The position numbers and the translations under genes are program-made. 64,000 nt of DNA from Cellulomonas sp. JZ18 (GTDB taxonomy: Bacteria > Actinomycetota > Actinomycetes > Actinomycetales > Cellulomonadaceae), in NCBI RefSeq assembly GCF_009720485.1, contig NZ_CP045245.1:3286001-3350000 (forward strand), written 5' to 3'. Below, piece after piece: positions 46,407 to 56,883 of the stretch. Position 1 is the stretch's first letter. Each line of letters starts with the position of its first letter. The notes under the pieces are model-generated. The model was not told the origin of the DNA and ran no database searches. It worked only from the letters and a program-made list of their open reading frames with translations.

Positions 46407-48281
46407 CTAACCGTTGGCAGCGCAGGAGGAAACCGCAGTCACGTTCCCGCCCGAATGCGCGAGAGGGGTCGACCGGATCAGGACGTCCCCCTTCTGGTCC
46501 GAACGAGTGACCAGGTCGACCACGAGTGTCCGGGTCTGTCCGGGTTCGAACGTCCAGGTCAGGGCCGCGACCGACAGCTCGTCGTGGATCTGCGCGTGGA
46601 CCGGCGTTTCTTCGGAGTTCACCCGTAGGGACTCCAGGTGCCCATTCTCCGGGACGTACACGAGCGCATTCACGCGCAGCTGCCCCGGCGGCACGATGCG
46701 CGCCGGCCCCAGGACGTACTCCGGGAGGTCGTCGACGTTTTCCGGCGGTGCGTAGCGATATGTCCCCCGCACCTGGACGAGCTGCGAGCCGTCCGGGCGG
46801 CACTCCACCGCCTCGGCCTCCCAGGCCACGTCGAGGTAGTACCCGACCTTCGCCTGCGTGGCGTCGTTGAGGAAGACGCCGACGACCGGGGAGTCGGCCG
46901 CGGAGCCGCGCAGCTCGCCAGCGAGCACGGTGCCCTCCAGCAGCGCCTGCTCGTCCTCGGCCGCGGACCACACCATGAGGCGCCCCTGGCGCGCCGCCTC
47001 GGCGAGCGCGTCCACGGCGGCGGCCGGGTCCCCCTGCCCACCGGCGACGGCCGCGAAGACGGCTGCTGCGGTCGCCGCGAAGTAGGCGTCCTGGGCTCGC
47101 GGGTCCTCGATGTCGAGGTACACCTGGTTGAGCAGGCGCGCCGCCGCGTCGTCGGCCGTGAGCGCTCCCCCCGTCGGGAGGGCGACGGGACCGGTGGCCC
47201 GCAGGACGAGCGCCAGCGTCCCCGGGTCGACCGACAGCACGCCGTCGACCTCCGCCCCGACCTCCTGCTGCCAGATGCGCTGCGCGATCCGCGCCGAGCG
47301 CGGGAAGTCGGGCGTGAAGTTGACGTCGCGCATGTCGGTGGCGAGCAGCGGGCCGAACAGGTCCTGCTCGGCGGGCGTCAGCTCCACCACGGGCTGAGCC
47401 AGACCCGCGAGCTCGCCGCCCGTCCGCTGCTCCACGACCTCGATGGCCCCGTCCTGCACGCGCAGCAGCAGCACGGCGCCCGCGATGCCGCCCGTCGCGC
47501 GCGGCTCGGCGTTGTTCTGCACGAGGACGAGGTACTGCCGCGGCCCCTCGGCGCCGAGCATCGCGGGCAGCAGCTGCACCGCGCGCGACGCCGTGGCCGT
47601 GTCCGCGGCGACGGCGGCGACCTTGTCCCGCAGCTCGTCGACCGGCGCGGCGATCTGCTCGAGCAGCTCGGCGGAGTCGATCGCGGCGAGCTGTTCCACC
47701 GCCCCGCGGACCGCGCCGTCGGCGGCGGTGACCTGCGGAGCGATCGCGGCGATCGGCGCCACGTCGAGCCGTCCGTCGACCGGGGCCAGCGCCGCGGGGT
47801 CGACGACGGCCGTCGCCTGCACGAGCGGCGGGAGCGCGCGCTGCGCGAGGTCGTCGACCACGGACGCGACCGTCTGCACCGCGCTCACGTTCGGCCCGGC
47901 CCACGGCAGTGCGCGCGCGACCGACCACAGCGGGCCGTCCGTGCGCTCGCGCGCCTCGGCGGCGTGCTCCTGCAGGCCCGGCACGACCGCCTCGGCCCCG
48001 GCGACGTCGCCGGCGGTGACGAGCTCCTGCATCCGGGAGACGTCGTCGGCGGCCGCCATCAGGGCGTCCCGGGCCTGCAGCGCGTCGCGCACGAACCACG
48101 CCCCCAGCGCCACGACGACCAGCAGCACACCGAGCGTCACCAGCAGCGCGACGCGCAGCGGCCGGCGGGAGCGCGCGCCGCGGGTCCCGCGACGTGGGCG
48201 CCCCGACGACGTCGGCACCGGCGGCGCGCCCGCCGGGACCGACGGGGTCCCCCACTGCTCGCCCCACCCGGGATGTGCCAC
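46407..48281 (-). CDS. DUF4012 domain membrane-anchored protein (second copy)
   Basis: The 624-residue product has the same build as the copy at 21405: a basic N-terminus, a transmembrane helix (about 41-63), a helical region and the DUF4012 domain with GAEGPRQYLVLVQNNAEPRATGGI. Both share only family-level identity. GTG 48281 with GGGGGA before it is the start. It is divergent from the tyrosine phosphatase and sits at the right border of the polysaccharide locus. The conserved position beside a BY-kinase/phosphatase pair suggests a part in export or attachment of the polymer. Confidence 0.85.
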   Translation of the reverse strand: MAHPGWGEQWGTPSVPAGAPPVPTSSGRPRRGTRGARSRRPLRVALLVTLGVLLVVVALGAWFVRDALQARDALMAAADDVSRMQELVTAGDVAGAEAVVPGLQEHAAEARERTDGPLWSVARALPWAGPNVSAVQTVASVVDDLAQRALPPLVQATAVVDPAALAPVDGRLDVAPIAAIAPQVTAADGAVRGAVEQLAAIDSAELLEQIAAPVDELRDKVAAVAADTATASRAVQLLPAMLGAEGPRQYLVLVQNNAEPRATGGIAGAVLLLRVQDGAIEVVEQRTGGELAGLAQPVVELTPAEQDLFGPLLATDMRDVNFTPDFPRSARIAQRIWQQEVGAEVDGVLSVDPGTLALVLRATGPVALPTGGALTADDAAARLLNQVYLDIEDPRAQDAYFAATAAAVFAAVAGGQGDPAAAVDALAEAARQGRLMVWSAAEDEQALLEGTVLAGELRGSAADSPVVGVFLNDATQAKVGYYLDVAWEAEAVECRPDGSQLVQVRGTYRYAPPENVDDLPEYVLGPARIVPPGQLRVNALVYVPENGHLESLRVNSEETPVHAQIHDELSVAALTWTFEPGQTRTLVVDLVTRSDQKGDVLIRSTPLAHSGGNVTAVSSCAANG

Positions 48282-48365
48282 GCGTCCCCCACGCCTCGCC
48301 TGCGGCGTGCTCCGGACGGGGCACGCGCCGCCCGCGATGCTAACCGTCCGGCAGGATGTGCCCTC

Positions 48366-48944
48366 ATGACGACGCCCCCCGACCCCGCCCGCGTCCTCAC
48401 CGTCTGCACGGGCAACATCTGCCGCTCCCCCGCGGTCGAGCGCCTGCTGCGCCTGCGCCTGGCGGGCACGGACGTGGTGGTGGAGTCGGCGGGCACGCGG
48501 GCCGTGGTCGGCGCGGCGGTGAGCCCGCCGATGGTGCCGCTCATCACCGGGGCGGGCGCGGACGCCGACGGGTTCGCGGCCCGCCAGCTGACGCCCGCGG
48601 TGCTGCGGGACGTCGACCTGGTGCTCACCCTCACGCGCGCCCACCGCTCGGCGGTGGTCGAGCACGCGCCCGCGATGGTCCGTCGCACGTTCACGCTGCT
48701 CGAGCTGGCGCGGCTGCTGCGGCACGTCGACCCGGCCGCCCTCGCCGCGGCCGGGTCGACCCCGGGCGAGCGGGTGCGTGCCCTGCCGGCCCTCGCCGCC
48801 GGGGTGCGGCACCTGGCGGGGCCCGGCGAGGACGACGTGGTCGACCCCATCGGCCAGTCGGACGCGGTCTACCGGGCGTCCTTCCAGGCCCTCGCACCGG
48901 CCGTCGACGCGGTCGCGGACGCCCTGGTCACGGCCGCGCGCTGA
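48366..48944 (+). CDS. Low molecular weight protein-tyrosine phosphatase
   Basis: The 192-residue phosphatase carries the P-loop VCTGNICRSPAVERLL (nucleophilic Cys at about 16) and the general acid loop V-V-D-P-I-G-Q-S near the C-terminus. It would dephosphorylate the BY-kinase at 44047 in the Wzb/Wzc manner. ATG 48366 is chosen; no strong ribosome site. It is divergent from the DUF4012 gene. Confidence 0.92.
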   Translation: MTTPPDPARVLTVCTGNICRSPAVERLLRLRLAGTDVVVESAGTRAVVGAAVSPPMVPLITGAGADADGFAARQLTPAVLRDVDLVLTLTRAHRSAVVEHAPAMVRRTFTLLELARLLRHVDPAALAAAGSTPGERVRALPALAAGVRHLAGPGEDDVVDPIGQSDAVYRASFQALAPAVDAVADALVTAAR

Positions 48945-48966
48945 CCCCGGCGGCTAGCATCGGCAC

Positions 48967-49254
48967 GTGCGCGCCCTCCTCGACGTCCTCCTGCACCCCC
49001 AGCGCACGCCGCCCCCGCCGCTGGACGTCGACCTGGGACGGGTCATGGCCGGGGGCACGGGCCTGTGGGTCGTGGCGCTCCTGGTCGTGACGGCCCTGTG
49101 GGCCCTCGACATCGCGACGACCGACGCCGTGCTGGTGTGCGGCGCCGGCGCCCTCGTCGGTGTGGCGGGCGTCGAGTGGTCCCGCCGGCACGGCCGCCTC
49201 GCCTCCGACGGCTCGGGCGCCACGCTCGGCCCGGACGGCGCCACCGACCGCTGA
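48967..49254 (+). CDS. DUF2530 small membrane protein
   Basis: The 95-residue product shows the DUF2530 pattern: Pro-rich start PPPPLDVDLGRVMAGGTGLW, then two close hydrophobic helices (VVALLVVTALWALDI and AVLVCGAGALVGVAGVEWS) and a basic turn. GTG 48967 begins it, 22 bases after the phosphatase. Function unknown. Confidence 0.85.
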   Translation: MRALLDVLLHPQRTPPPPLDVDLGRVMAGGTGLWVVALLVVTALWALDIATTDAVLVCGAGALVGVAGVEWSRRHGRLASDGSGATLGPDGATDR

Positions 49255-49275
49255 GCCCGGCGGTCCCGCCCCGGC

Positions 49276-50103
49276 TCAGCCCAGGAACACCTGCGCGCAC
49301 AGCCAGCCGCGCGGTCCCTCGGTGCACCCGACGCCGATCTGCCGGTACGACGTGCGCAGGATGTTCGCCCGGTGCCCCGAGGAGCCCATCCAGCCGGTGA
49401 CGGCCGCCTCCGCGGTCCGGTAGCCGAGCGACAGGTTCTCCCCCACGGTGCCGACGCCGCAGGCGGCGACGATCGGCTGCAGCGGGTCGTGCTCGAACCG
49501 CCCCTGGGCCACCAGCACCGCCGTGCGCTGCAGCGCCTGCTGCGCCGCGCAGGCCGACACGGCGAGGTCGCCGAGCCCGGCGGCGCGACGCTCGGCGTTC
49601 GTGAGCTCGACGATCCGGGCGGCCATCGCGTCGGCCGGCGCCGACGGGGCGGCCGCCGCCGCCCGCGGTGCCGCCGCCGGCTCCTGGGCGCGCGGTGCGG
49701 GCCCCGCCGCCGGTGCCGGCGCGGCCTCGGGCGCGGGGTCGGGAGCCGGCGGTGCGGCGGCCGGTTCGGGCGTCACGGTGGGCGCGGCGGCCGGTGCCTG
49801 CGTCGGCGCGGGCGTCGGCGCCGCCGTCGCGGAGGCGGTCGGGGTGGCGGCCGGGGTGGCGGTCGGCACCTCGTCGCGGGTCGCGCTGCGCGACGCCGCA
49901 CCGCGGTCCCGGTCCACCAGGTCGACGGTGGCCGTCACCACCTCGGCCGGGCCCTGGGCCACCGGCGCGACCGCGACGACCAGACCGGACGCCACGGCCA
50001 CGACGCCGAGCGGTGCGAGCCGCCGGGCCCACCGCCCCTGCCTGCGTCGCCGCTGCTGCCAGCGGCGGATCTCGCGTCGGCGGACCTCGGGGGAGTCGGG
50101 CAC
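49276..50103 (-). CDS. CAP-domain protein (third in the window)
   Basis: The 275-residue product has a basic N-terminus (R-R-W-Q-Q-R-R-R-R-Q), a signal anchor (about 30-50), a long Pro/Ala/Thr linker (to about 140) and a C-terminal CAP domain: ELTNAERRAAGLGDLAVSAC, H-D-P-L, G-E-N-L-S-L-G, M-G-S-S-G-H-R-A-N-I-L and a C-terminal C-T-E...W-L-C. The GHRAN histidine is conserved. No ribosome site precedes GTG 50103; TTGACC/TAACGT boxes end eight bases upstream, suggesting a leaderless message. Confidence 0.83.
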   Translation of the reverse strand: MPDSPEVRRREIRRWQQRRRRQGRWARRLAPLGVVAVASGLVVAVAPVAQGPAEVVTATVDLVDRDRGAASRSATRDEVPTATPAATPTASATAAPTPAPTQAPAAAPTVTPEPAAAPPAPDPAPEAAPAPAAGPAPRAQEPAAAPRAAAAAPSAPADAMAARIVELTNAERRAAGLGDLAVSACAAQQALQRTAVLVAQGRFEHDPLQPIVAACGVGTVGENLSLGYRTAEAAVTGWMGSSGHRANILRTSYRQIGVGCTEGPRGWLCAQVFLG

Positions 50104-50110
50104 GACAGGG

Positions 50111-50141
50111 ACGTTACCGGAACGTGACCTTTCGGGGTCAA
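50111..50141 (-). promoter_or_regulatory. Putative promoter giving a leaderless CAP-gene transcript
   Basis: On the minus strand TTGACC (50141-50136) is 19 bases from TAACGT (50116-50111), placing the start near 50103-50104, i.e. on the GTG itself. Confidence 0.45.
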
Positions 50142-50168
50142 CCGGACACGTCGGGCAGCCGGCGCGGC

Positions 50169-50399
50169 TCAGCAGCACCGCCCCTGCGGGGCGCGGTCCT
50201 GGCGGTCGGTGCGGTCGCGCCAGAACTCCCGCGCGGTGAGCACACCCGGGTCCCCCGGCGCCCGGCCGTGCTCGGCCTGGTGCTCGAGGTACCGCTCGTA
50301 GGCGTCCTCCCCCAGCAGCGCGCGCACGAACCAGCGCACCCCGCGCCGTCGCCCGCGAGCGGCGGGCGCCGGCGCCGTCACGCGTCGCGCCGCGCTCAC
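50169..50399 (-). CDS. YbdD/YjiX family protein, CstA partner
   Basis: The 76-residue product has the family core VRWFVRALLGEDAYERYLEHQ followed by R-A-P-G-D-P-G-V-L-T-A-R-E-F-W-R-D-R. These small proteins are always linked to CstA-type pyruvate/peptide carriers and are needed for their activity. GTG 50399 overlaps the cstA stop (GTGA). Confidence 0.9.
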   Translation of the reverse strand: MSAARRVTAPAPAARGRRRGVRWFVRALLGEDAYERYLEHQAEHGRAPGDPGVLTAREFWRDRTDRQDRAPQGRCC

Positions 50400-52684
50400 C
50401 CGTGGCTCCGCACGCGCGGACGTGGGTGCGCGGCCTCGTGCGCGTGCCACGCCGCCTCGAGCTCCTTCTCGGGCCGCGTCGGCAGCAGCCCGGCGGGCGC
50501 CCAGATCCGCGAGGGCGTCGGCGGCAGCTCCGCGCTCGGCGCGCCACCGCGCCGCAGCGACCCGTACGTCGCCCACGCGGCGCTGAGGATGACGACGATC
50601 GCGAGGGTCACGAACACGACCGACAGCACGCCCTGGATCATCGTGTTGCGTACGACCGCCTGCATCGCCTCGACGCTCGTCGCCGTGCCGAAGCTCGTCT
50701 CCCCCGCGTCCAGCGCGTCCCGGAACGCGCGGTGCTGCGCGAAGTACCCGATCGCGGGGACGGGCGAGAAGATCTTCTGGAACGACGCCGTGATCGTCAC
50801 GGCGGCCGCGAACCCGAGCGGCAGCAGCACGACCCACAGGTACCGGGCGGCGCCCTGCTTCGCGACGATCGCCATGCAGACCGCGAGCGCGATGGCCGCG
50901 AGCAGCTGGTTCGCGATGCCGAACAGCGGGAACAGCGTGTTGATGCCGCCGAGCGGGTCCGTCACGCCCATGAGCAGCACGGCCCCCCACGCGCCGACCA
51001 TCACCCCGGTGGCGATCCACGCGCCCACCCGCCAGGACGTGTCGCGGAAGCGGGGGACGACGTTGCCGATGCTGTCCTGCAGCATGAACCGCGCGACGCG
51101 GGTGCCGGCGTCGACGGCGGTGAGGATGAACAGCGCCTCGAACATGATCGCGAAGTGGTACCAGAACGCCATCATCCCGGACCCGCCGACGACCTGCTGC
51201 ATGATGTGCGCGAGCCCCACCGACAGCGTCGGCGCGCCCCCGGTGCGGGACACGATCGTCTCCTCGCCGACGTCCTCGGCGGTCTGCGTGAGCGCCTCGG
51301 GCGTCAGGTCGACGCCGGTCAGGCCGAGCCCGTTGACGAACGCGACGGCACCCTCCACCGTGCCCCCGGTGGCCGCGGCCGAGGAGTTCATCGCGAAGTA
51401 GATGCCGCGGTCGATGGACAGCGCGGCGACGAGCGCCATGATCGCCACGAACGACTCCATGAGCATGCCGCCGTACCCGATGAGCCGCGTCTGCCGCTCC
51501 TTCTCGACGAGCTTGGGCGTCGTGCCGGACGCGATGAGCGCGTGGAACCCCGACAGTGCGCCGCACGCGATGGTCACGAACAGGAACGGGAACAGCGACC
51601 CGGCGACCACCGGCCCGGTGCCGGTCGCCGCGAACTCGCTGACCGCGGGCACCTCCAGCACGGGCCGCACCAGCACGATCGCGACGGCGAGCATGACGAT
51701 CGTGCCGATCTTCATGAACGTCGACAGGTAGTCGCGCGGCGCGAGCAGCAGCCACACCGGCAGCACGGCGGCGACGAACCCGTACACGACGATGCCCCAG
51801 GCGATGGTCGTGCGGTCGAGGGTGAACAGCTCGGCGCCCCACGCCGTCTCGGCGATCATCCCGCCGCCGACGATGGCGGCCAGCAGCAGCACGAAGCCGA
51901 TGACCGACACCTCGGCGACCTTGCCCGGGCGCAGGAACCGCAGGTAGACGCCCATGAGCAGCGCGATCGGGATCGTCATCGCGACGGAGAACACGCCCCA
52001 CGGGCTCTCGGCGAGGGCGTTGACGACCACCAGCGCGAGGATCGCGACGATGATCACCATGATGACGAGCGTCGCGAGCAGCGCCGCCGTGCCGCCGACC
52101 ACGCCGAGCTCGTCGCGCGCCATCTGCCCGAGCGACCGCCCGCCGCGGCGCATCGAGAAGAACAGCACCAGGTAGTCCTGCACCGCCCCGGCGAGGACGA
52201 CGCCGACGATGATCCAGATCGTCCCGGGCAGGTAGCCCATCTGCGCCGCCAGCACCGGACCGACGAGCGGCCCGGCGCCCGCGATGGCCGCGAAGTGGTG
52301 GCCGAAGAGCACGCGCCGGTCGGTCGTGACGAAGTCCTTGCCGTCCGCCTGGCTCTCGGCGGGCGTCGCGCGCCGGTCGTCCGGGCGCAGCAGGTGCTTC
52401 TCGATGTACCGCGAGTAGAAGCGGTACGCGACGAGGTACGTGCAGACGGCGGCGAACACGAACCAGATCGCGTTGACCGTCTCGCCCCGCACCACCGCGA
52501 TGACCACCCACGCGACCCCGCCGAGCAGCGCGACCGCCGCCCAGACCGCGATCCGCAGCGGTGTCCACCGGCGGTGCTCCGCCTCGACCGCGGCCTCGTC
52601 CAGCGCCACCGGCGGCAGGGCCGGGTCCTGCTCCAGCACCGCTCCCCCGCCGCCCCCTGCACCGCGCTGCCCACGTCCGGCCAC
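50396..52684 (-). CDS. cstA: Carbon starvation protein CstA (pyruvate/peptide transporter)
   Basis: The 762-residue membrane protein has about 16-18 hydrophobic segments. Marks of the family are R-F-Y-S-R-Y-I-E-K near residue 90, DGKDFVTTDRRVLFGHHFAAIAGAGPLVGPV and the later FPLFGIANQLLAAIALAV. It imports pyruvate in starved cells. GTG 52684 has GGGGGAG upstream. It is followed by ybdD in a coupled pair. Confidence 0.95.
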   Translation of the reverse strand: MAGRGQRGAGGGGGAVLEQDPALPPVALDEAAVEAEHRRWTPLRIAVWAAVALLGGVAWVVIAVVRGETVNAIWFVFAAVCTYLVAYRFYSRYIEKHLLRPDDRRATPAESQADGKDFVTTDRRVLFGHHFAAIAGAGPLVGPVLAAQMGYLPGTIWIIVGVVLAGAVQDYLVLFFSMRRGGRSLGQMARDELGVVGGTAALLATLVIMVIIVAILALVVVNALAESPWGVFSVAMTIPIALLMGVYLRFLRPGKVAEVSVIGFVLLLAAIVGGGMIAETAWGAELFTLDRTTIAWGIVVYGFVAAVLPVWLLLAPRDYLSTFMKIGTIVMLAVAIVLVRPVLEVPAVSEFAATGTGPVVAGSLFPFLFVTIACGALSGFHALIASGTTPKLVEKERQTRLIGYGGMLMESFVAIMALVAALSIDRGIYFAMNSSAAATGGTVEGAVAFVNGLGLTGVDLTPEALTQTAEDVGEETIVSRTGGAPTLSVGLAHIMQQVVGGSGMMAFWYHFAIMFEALFILTAVDAGTRVARFMLQDSIGNVVPRFRDTSWRVGAWIATGVMVGAWGAVLLMGVTDPLGGINTLFPLFGIANQLLAAIALAVCMAIVAKQGAARYLWVVLLPLGFAAAVTITASFQKIFSPVPAIGYFAQHRAFRDALDAGETSFGTATSVEAMQAVVRNTMIQGVLSVVFVTLAIVVILSAAWATYGSLRRGGAPSAELPPTPSRIWAPAGLLPTRPEKELEAAWHAHEAAHPRPRVRSHG

Positions 52685-52792
52685 GTCATCTCCCCCTCGA
52701 GACGGTCCTCGGCACCTCGTCTCGCACCCTAACGACGGCGTGCGGAAGCGCGCGGTGAGCGAGCCTGCGGCTCCGGGACGGGGTCGACGCGG

Positions 52793-55700
52793 TCAGCCGA
52801 GCAGGACGTCGAGGACCGCGTCCCCGCGCCCCGGGTCCACGAGCAGCGCCTCGAGGACCGCGCGCAGGTGCCACGCGCCGACGGATGCCGCGAGCGCGGC
52901 GGCGAGACCGGCCAGGTGCACGGCGTGCACGCGCGCGTCGGCACCGGTGCCCTCGACCCACCACTCGACCGGCTCCCCGTCGACCCGCAGGTCGTCGTGC
53001 CGCTCCCAGGACGCGGGGCGCCGGGCAGCAGGTCCGCGACCTCGGCGGGCACCGGCTCGGTCTCCCCCGGGTCGTCGACCACCCCCGCCGCGCGGTCGGA
53101 CGCGCACGGCAGGTCGAGCCGGTCGGCCACGAGGCGGGCGTCCGCCGCGGCGCCCGGCGGGACGGGGACGACGGCGCCGACGTCCCGGCGCTGCCACCAG
53201 GCGGGCGAGTCCGCGACCACCGCACCGGCCGCCTGGGCGACGACCGCGTCCGCGCCGTCCGTGAGGGCGACGACGACGTCCGGCGCGAGGGTGCCCGCCA
53301 CGTCCGCGGACGCCCACGCGCGCCACACCGCACCCGCCACGGCCGGCGCCACGCGCGTGCCGGCCGGGCCGAGCCGGTCGAGCACCTCGTCCCAGTCGGC
53401 CGGGCCCAGCTCCGCCAGCGCGCCGACGCCGCCGAGCGCGCGCAGCACGTCCGGGTCCAGGTGCGCGTACGCGGCGGGCGCCGCGGGCAGCAGGCCGGCC
53501 GGCGCGTCCGACCCGGGCAGCGCGAACACCGCCGGCAGGGAGGGCTCCACGCGCGTGCGCAGCCACCACGCCGCGTAGGACGGCAGCGGCACGGACGAGC
53601 CCTCGGCCCGCACGGGCGTGAGCAGCGCCGCGCGCAGGTGCGGCCGGGCCGCGACGTGCGCGAGCACGTCCGGCCAGGCGTCCTCCACGACCGCGTCGAG
53701 GTCGGCGACGGCGTCGACGTCCCCGACGTACAGCCCCGCGCCCACGGCGTCCGCGAGGTGGTCGACGTACTCGGACCAGCCGTCGAGCGACGCCGCGGCG
53801 AGCGCGGCCGGGTCGTCGGGGTCGTCGTCCGCGAGGACGCCCGTCACCACGTCGGGCACCCGCGTGACGACGAGGTCGTGGCGGACGCCCACCGCGGTCA
53901 GCACGGCCGGGCCCCACCGGTCGAGCTCGTCCACCGCGACCGGCGCCAGCACCCGGTCGTCCAGCAGCCCCGCCGCGGGCGAGCCGGGCAGCACGAGGCC
54001 GTGCGCCGGCGACGGCTCCCCGTCCGCCGCCGTGAGCGTCAGCAGCCCGAGCCACGCCGCCGCCGCGTGCCCGGCGACGTCCGCGCCGACGGGCCCGTCC
54101 GCGTCCCGCACGTCCGGCAGCGCGGCCACCAGGTCGAGCACGGCGTCGGTCACCGCCCGGGCGTGCACGAGGTCGTCGTCGTCCGCCTGCGCGAGCACCG
54201 CCGCGCGCACGGCCCGGTGCACGAGCAGCGCCGCCGCGTCCGGCCGGTCCGCGCCCAGGCGCACGAGCAGCGGACGGGCGGCCCGGGGGTCGACGACGCG
54301 CAGGCCGCCGGCCCGCAGCACCGCGAGCGTGCCGGGCGCGAGCGCGGCGGCGAGGTCCGGGTCGAGCACGACGGTCCCCCGGGCGCCGCGGACCGTGCGT
54401 CCGTCGGCCAGCGGCACCGGCAGCGCGGCGAGGGACTCGCGCGTGCGCGGGTCGGCCGCCGCCGGCTCGAGCGCGTCGTAGAGCGCGGACCAGTCGAGGC
54501 CGTCGCCCGCGGGCAGCTCGTCGACGACCTCGGCCAGCGTGCGCTCCTCCACGCCGAGCGCACGGGCGGCGGCGCGCCCGGCGGCCGGCACCTGCACGAG
54601 GCCCGCGACCACGGCGCCCAGCGCCTCGACGGCGGGGGCGTCGGTCAGGTCGGTCAGCAGCGTGGCGCGGCGGGGCTCGACGAGGCCACCCCCTGCCGCC
54701 GGCGTCAGCAGGGGGGCGCCCGCGAGCAGCCGCAGGACCCGCTCGCGCAGGGCCGCGTCGACCGGACCGGCGGGCAGACCCGTCGGGACGAGGTCGAGCA
54801 CGTCGCGCCCCTGCGACGCGAGGCGGGTCAGCAGCGCCGCGTACCCGTCGGCGGCGAGGTCCAGCACGGCGTCGGCGAGAGGTCCGGGGGCGACGTGCCG
54901 CCGCGACGGGTCCAGCGGGAGCGTCGCGACGAGCAGCGCGGGCAGCGACAGCGGCTCGTCGGTCGGGGTCGGGGCGTGGACGACGCCGGGCGGGCGGACG
55001 GCGGCCCCCGGGCGCGGCACCGCCCACGTCACGCGCCACCGGCGGGCCGTGCGCTCCTCGACGGGCCGGTCGGCGAGCAGCGCGAGCGGCAGCTCCCCCT
55101 CCGCGGTGCCGAGGTGCCACCGGGACGCCACGTCCGCGACCCTGCGGGGCGGCGCGTCGTCGTCCTCGAGGACGACCTCGACGAGACCCGGCAGCGCGAG
55201 CAGCAGCGGGTCGTCCACCGTGGCGAGCTGCCGGCGGACCTCGTCGACGGACGCGGCGTCGCGCAGCGTGAGCACGACGGCCGTGTCGTAGCCCGTCGGC
55301 GGACGGTCGGGCGCGTCCCACGGCAGACGCAGCGCGGGCAGCGAGCCCTCCCGGCGCGCCACCTCCGCGGCGAGCTCCGGACGCCCCTGCGCGGCCTGCG
55401 CGGCCGCGGTCTCGTCGACGACGGCCCGCGTCGCCGCGAGCGAGAAGCGCACCGCACCGCTCGTCGACGCCACGACGACCTCGTCCGCGACCGCACGCAC
55501 CGCCGCGAAGCCGACGCCGAACCGGCCGACCGTCGTCGGCGCCGCGTCGCGCTTCGCGGACGCCCGCATCGACGCGAGGGAGGCGACGCCGGCGGCGTCG
55601 AGCGGTGCGCCGGTGTTCGCCGCGACGAGGGTCCACGTGCCCGCGTCGTCCCGGGTCAGGCGCAGCAGCAGCCGGCCAGGGACGCCGGCGCGCACCGCCG

Positions 55701-55866
55701 CGTCGGCGGCGTTCTGCGCGAGCTCGACGACGACCCGGTCGCGGTAGTACCCGCGGGCGTGGTCCTCCTCGGTGTTGGCGTCCTCGCGCAGCCGTGCGGG
55801 CGAGGCCCGCCACGCCTCCAGCACGGTGCCGCGCAGCGCGGCCGTGCCGAAGACGTCGGCGGTCAC
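52793..55866 (-). pseudogene. Large sacsin-like GHKL-ATPase protein, one-base frameshift near the 3' end
   Basis: GTG 55866 overlaps the DUF3027 stop. The protein (1024 residues when repaired) starts with a histidine-kinase/Hsp90-like ATPase domain: VVVELAQNAADAAV (N-box), ANTGAPLDA, GRFGVGFAAVRAV (G2) and S-T-S-G-A-V-R-F. The rest is Ala/Asp/Leu-rich with no recognised motif. At LLPGAP the frame changes; the C-terminal match (SWERHDDLRVDGEPVEWWVE) lies in another. Adding one base at 53015-53018 gives a multiple of three. Without it 80 residues are replaced. Role unknown; conserved beside DUF3027 and cold-shock genes in actinobacteria. Confidence 0.85.
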
Positions 55867-56882
55867 CGGGAGGTGTCGCCGTCGCCCTCCGGCGCGGCGG
55901 CCTCCTCCACGGGGACCGGCGGCAGCGCGGCGTCCTCGTCGGACGGGACGTCCTCGGTGACGGGGACGTCGGTGCCCGGCGCGGGCGTGGTCTCGCCCGT
56001 CACGGCGTCGCCGGCGTCGTCCGCGGCGTCGACCGGGGCCTCCTCGGCGGGGACCTCGGCCTCCTCGGCCGGGGCCGCGGCGTCCTCCGCGGGGGCCGTT
56101 GCCGCCACGACGACCGGCGCGGGGGCGTCGGCGGCGCGGTCCACGATCTCCACGCTCGTCTCGTCGACCAGCGGGTCGGGCGACGGCCACTCCGACGGCC
56201 CCTGCTCGACGTCCGTCTCCGAGTGGGCACCGCACCCGTGGTCGAGGCTGACGACCTTGCCGTCGTCCGGCGACCACGCGTTCGCGCACACCCCGAACAC
56301 CGTGCCGAGCGAGCCCTGCAGCGGCACGAGGAACCCGCAGGACGCGCACGCCGCGCTCGACGCCACCGCGCCCGGGCTCGTCGGCCCGTGCGACCCGCGG
56401 TACCAGCGCTCGGCGGCCTCGTCGCGCCCCTGCGGCGACAGCACGCGCACGCGGGCGAGCGCGAGCTCGTCGATCGCGACCTCGTCCAGCTCGGGGTCAC
56501 CCGTGGGCGTCCAGCCCGGCTCGAGACGCGGGTCGTCGGGGCGGAACGGCAGGACGTCGCCCGGACCGATGTCACCGGGACGCAGCCGCTCCGACCACGG
56601 CACCCACGGCCGCGGCAGGATCGCGTCCTCGCCCGGCAGCAGCTCCGCCTCGCACACGGTCGCGGTGCGCCCGCGCGGCACGCGCGCGACGGTCACCGTC
56701 CACGCCCACCCCCGGTACCCGCGCGCCGTGCAGGCGAAGCGGTGGGAGACGAGGCGCTCGGACTCGCGCACCGCGCCGAGGTACTCGCCGACGTGCTCGG
56801 GCTCCTCGGCGATCTCGACGGCGACGGCGCGCGCGAGGTCGACCGCGCGCTCGAGGACGGCGTCCTTGACAGCGGCGGGCAC
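55863..56882 (-). CDS. DUF3027 family protein
   Basis: The 339-residue product has the conserved blocks VGEYLGAVRESERLVSHRFAC, the GYRGWAWTVTVARVPR strand, C-E-A-E-L-L-P-G-E-D-A, and a two-cysteine A-C-A-S-C-G-F motif that could bind zinc. The last ~90 residues are Ala/Glu/Pro-rich, likely disordered. GTG 56882 is one base after the stop of the cold-shock gene, indicating an operon of three genes (csp, DUF3027, GHKL-ATPase). Confidence 0.85.
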   Translation of the reverse strand: MPAAVKDAVLERAVDLARAVAVEIAEEPEHVGEYLGAVRESERLVSHRFACTARGYRGWAWTVTVARVPRGRTATVCEAELLPGEDAILPRPWVPWSERLRPGDIGPGDVLPFRPDDPRLEPGWTPTGDPELDEVAIDELALARVRVLSPQGRDEAAERWYRGSHGPTSPGAVASSAACASCGFLVPLQGSLGTVFGVCANAWSPDDGKVVSLDHGCGAHSETDVEQGPSEWPSPDPLVDETSVEIVDRAADAPAPVVVAATAPAEDAAAPAEEAEVPAEEAPVDAADDAGDAVTGETTPAPGTDVPVTEDVPSDEDAALPPVPVEEAAAPEGDGDTSR

Positions 56883-56883
56883 G

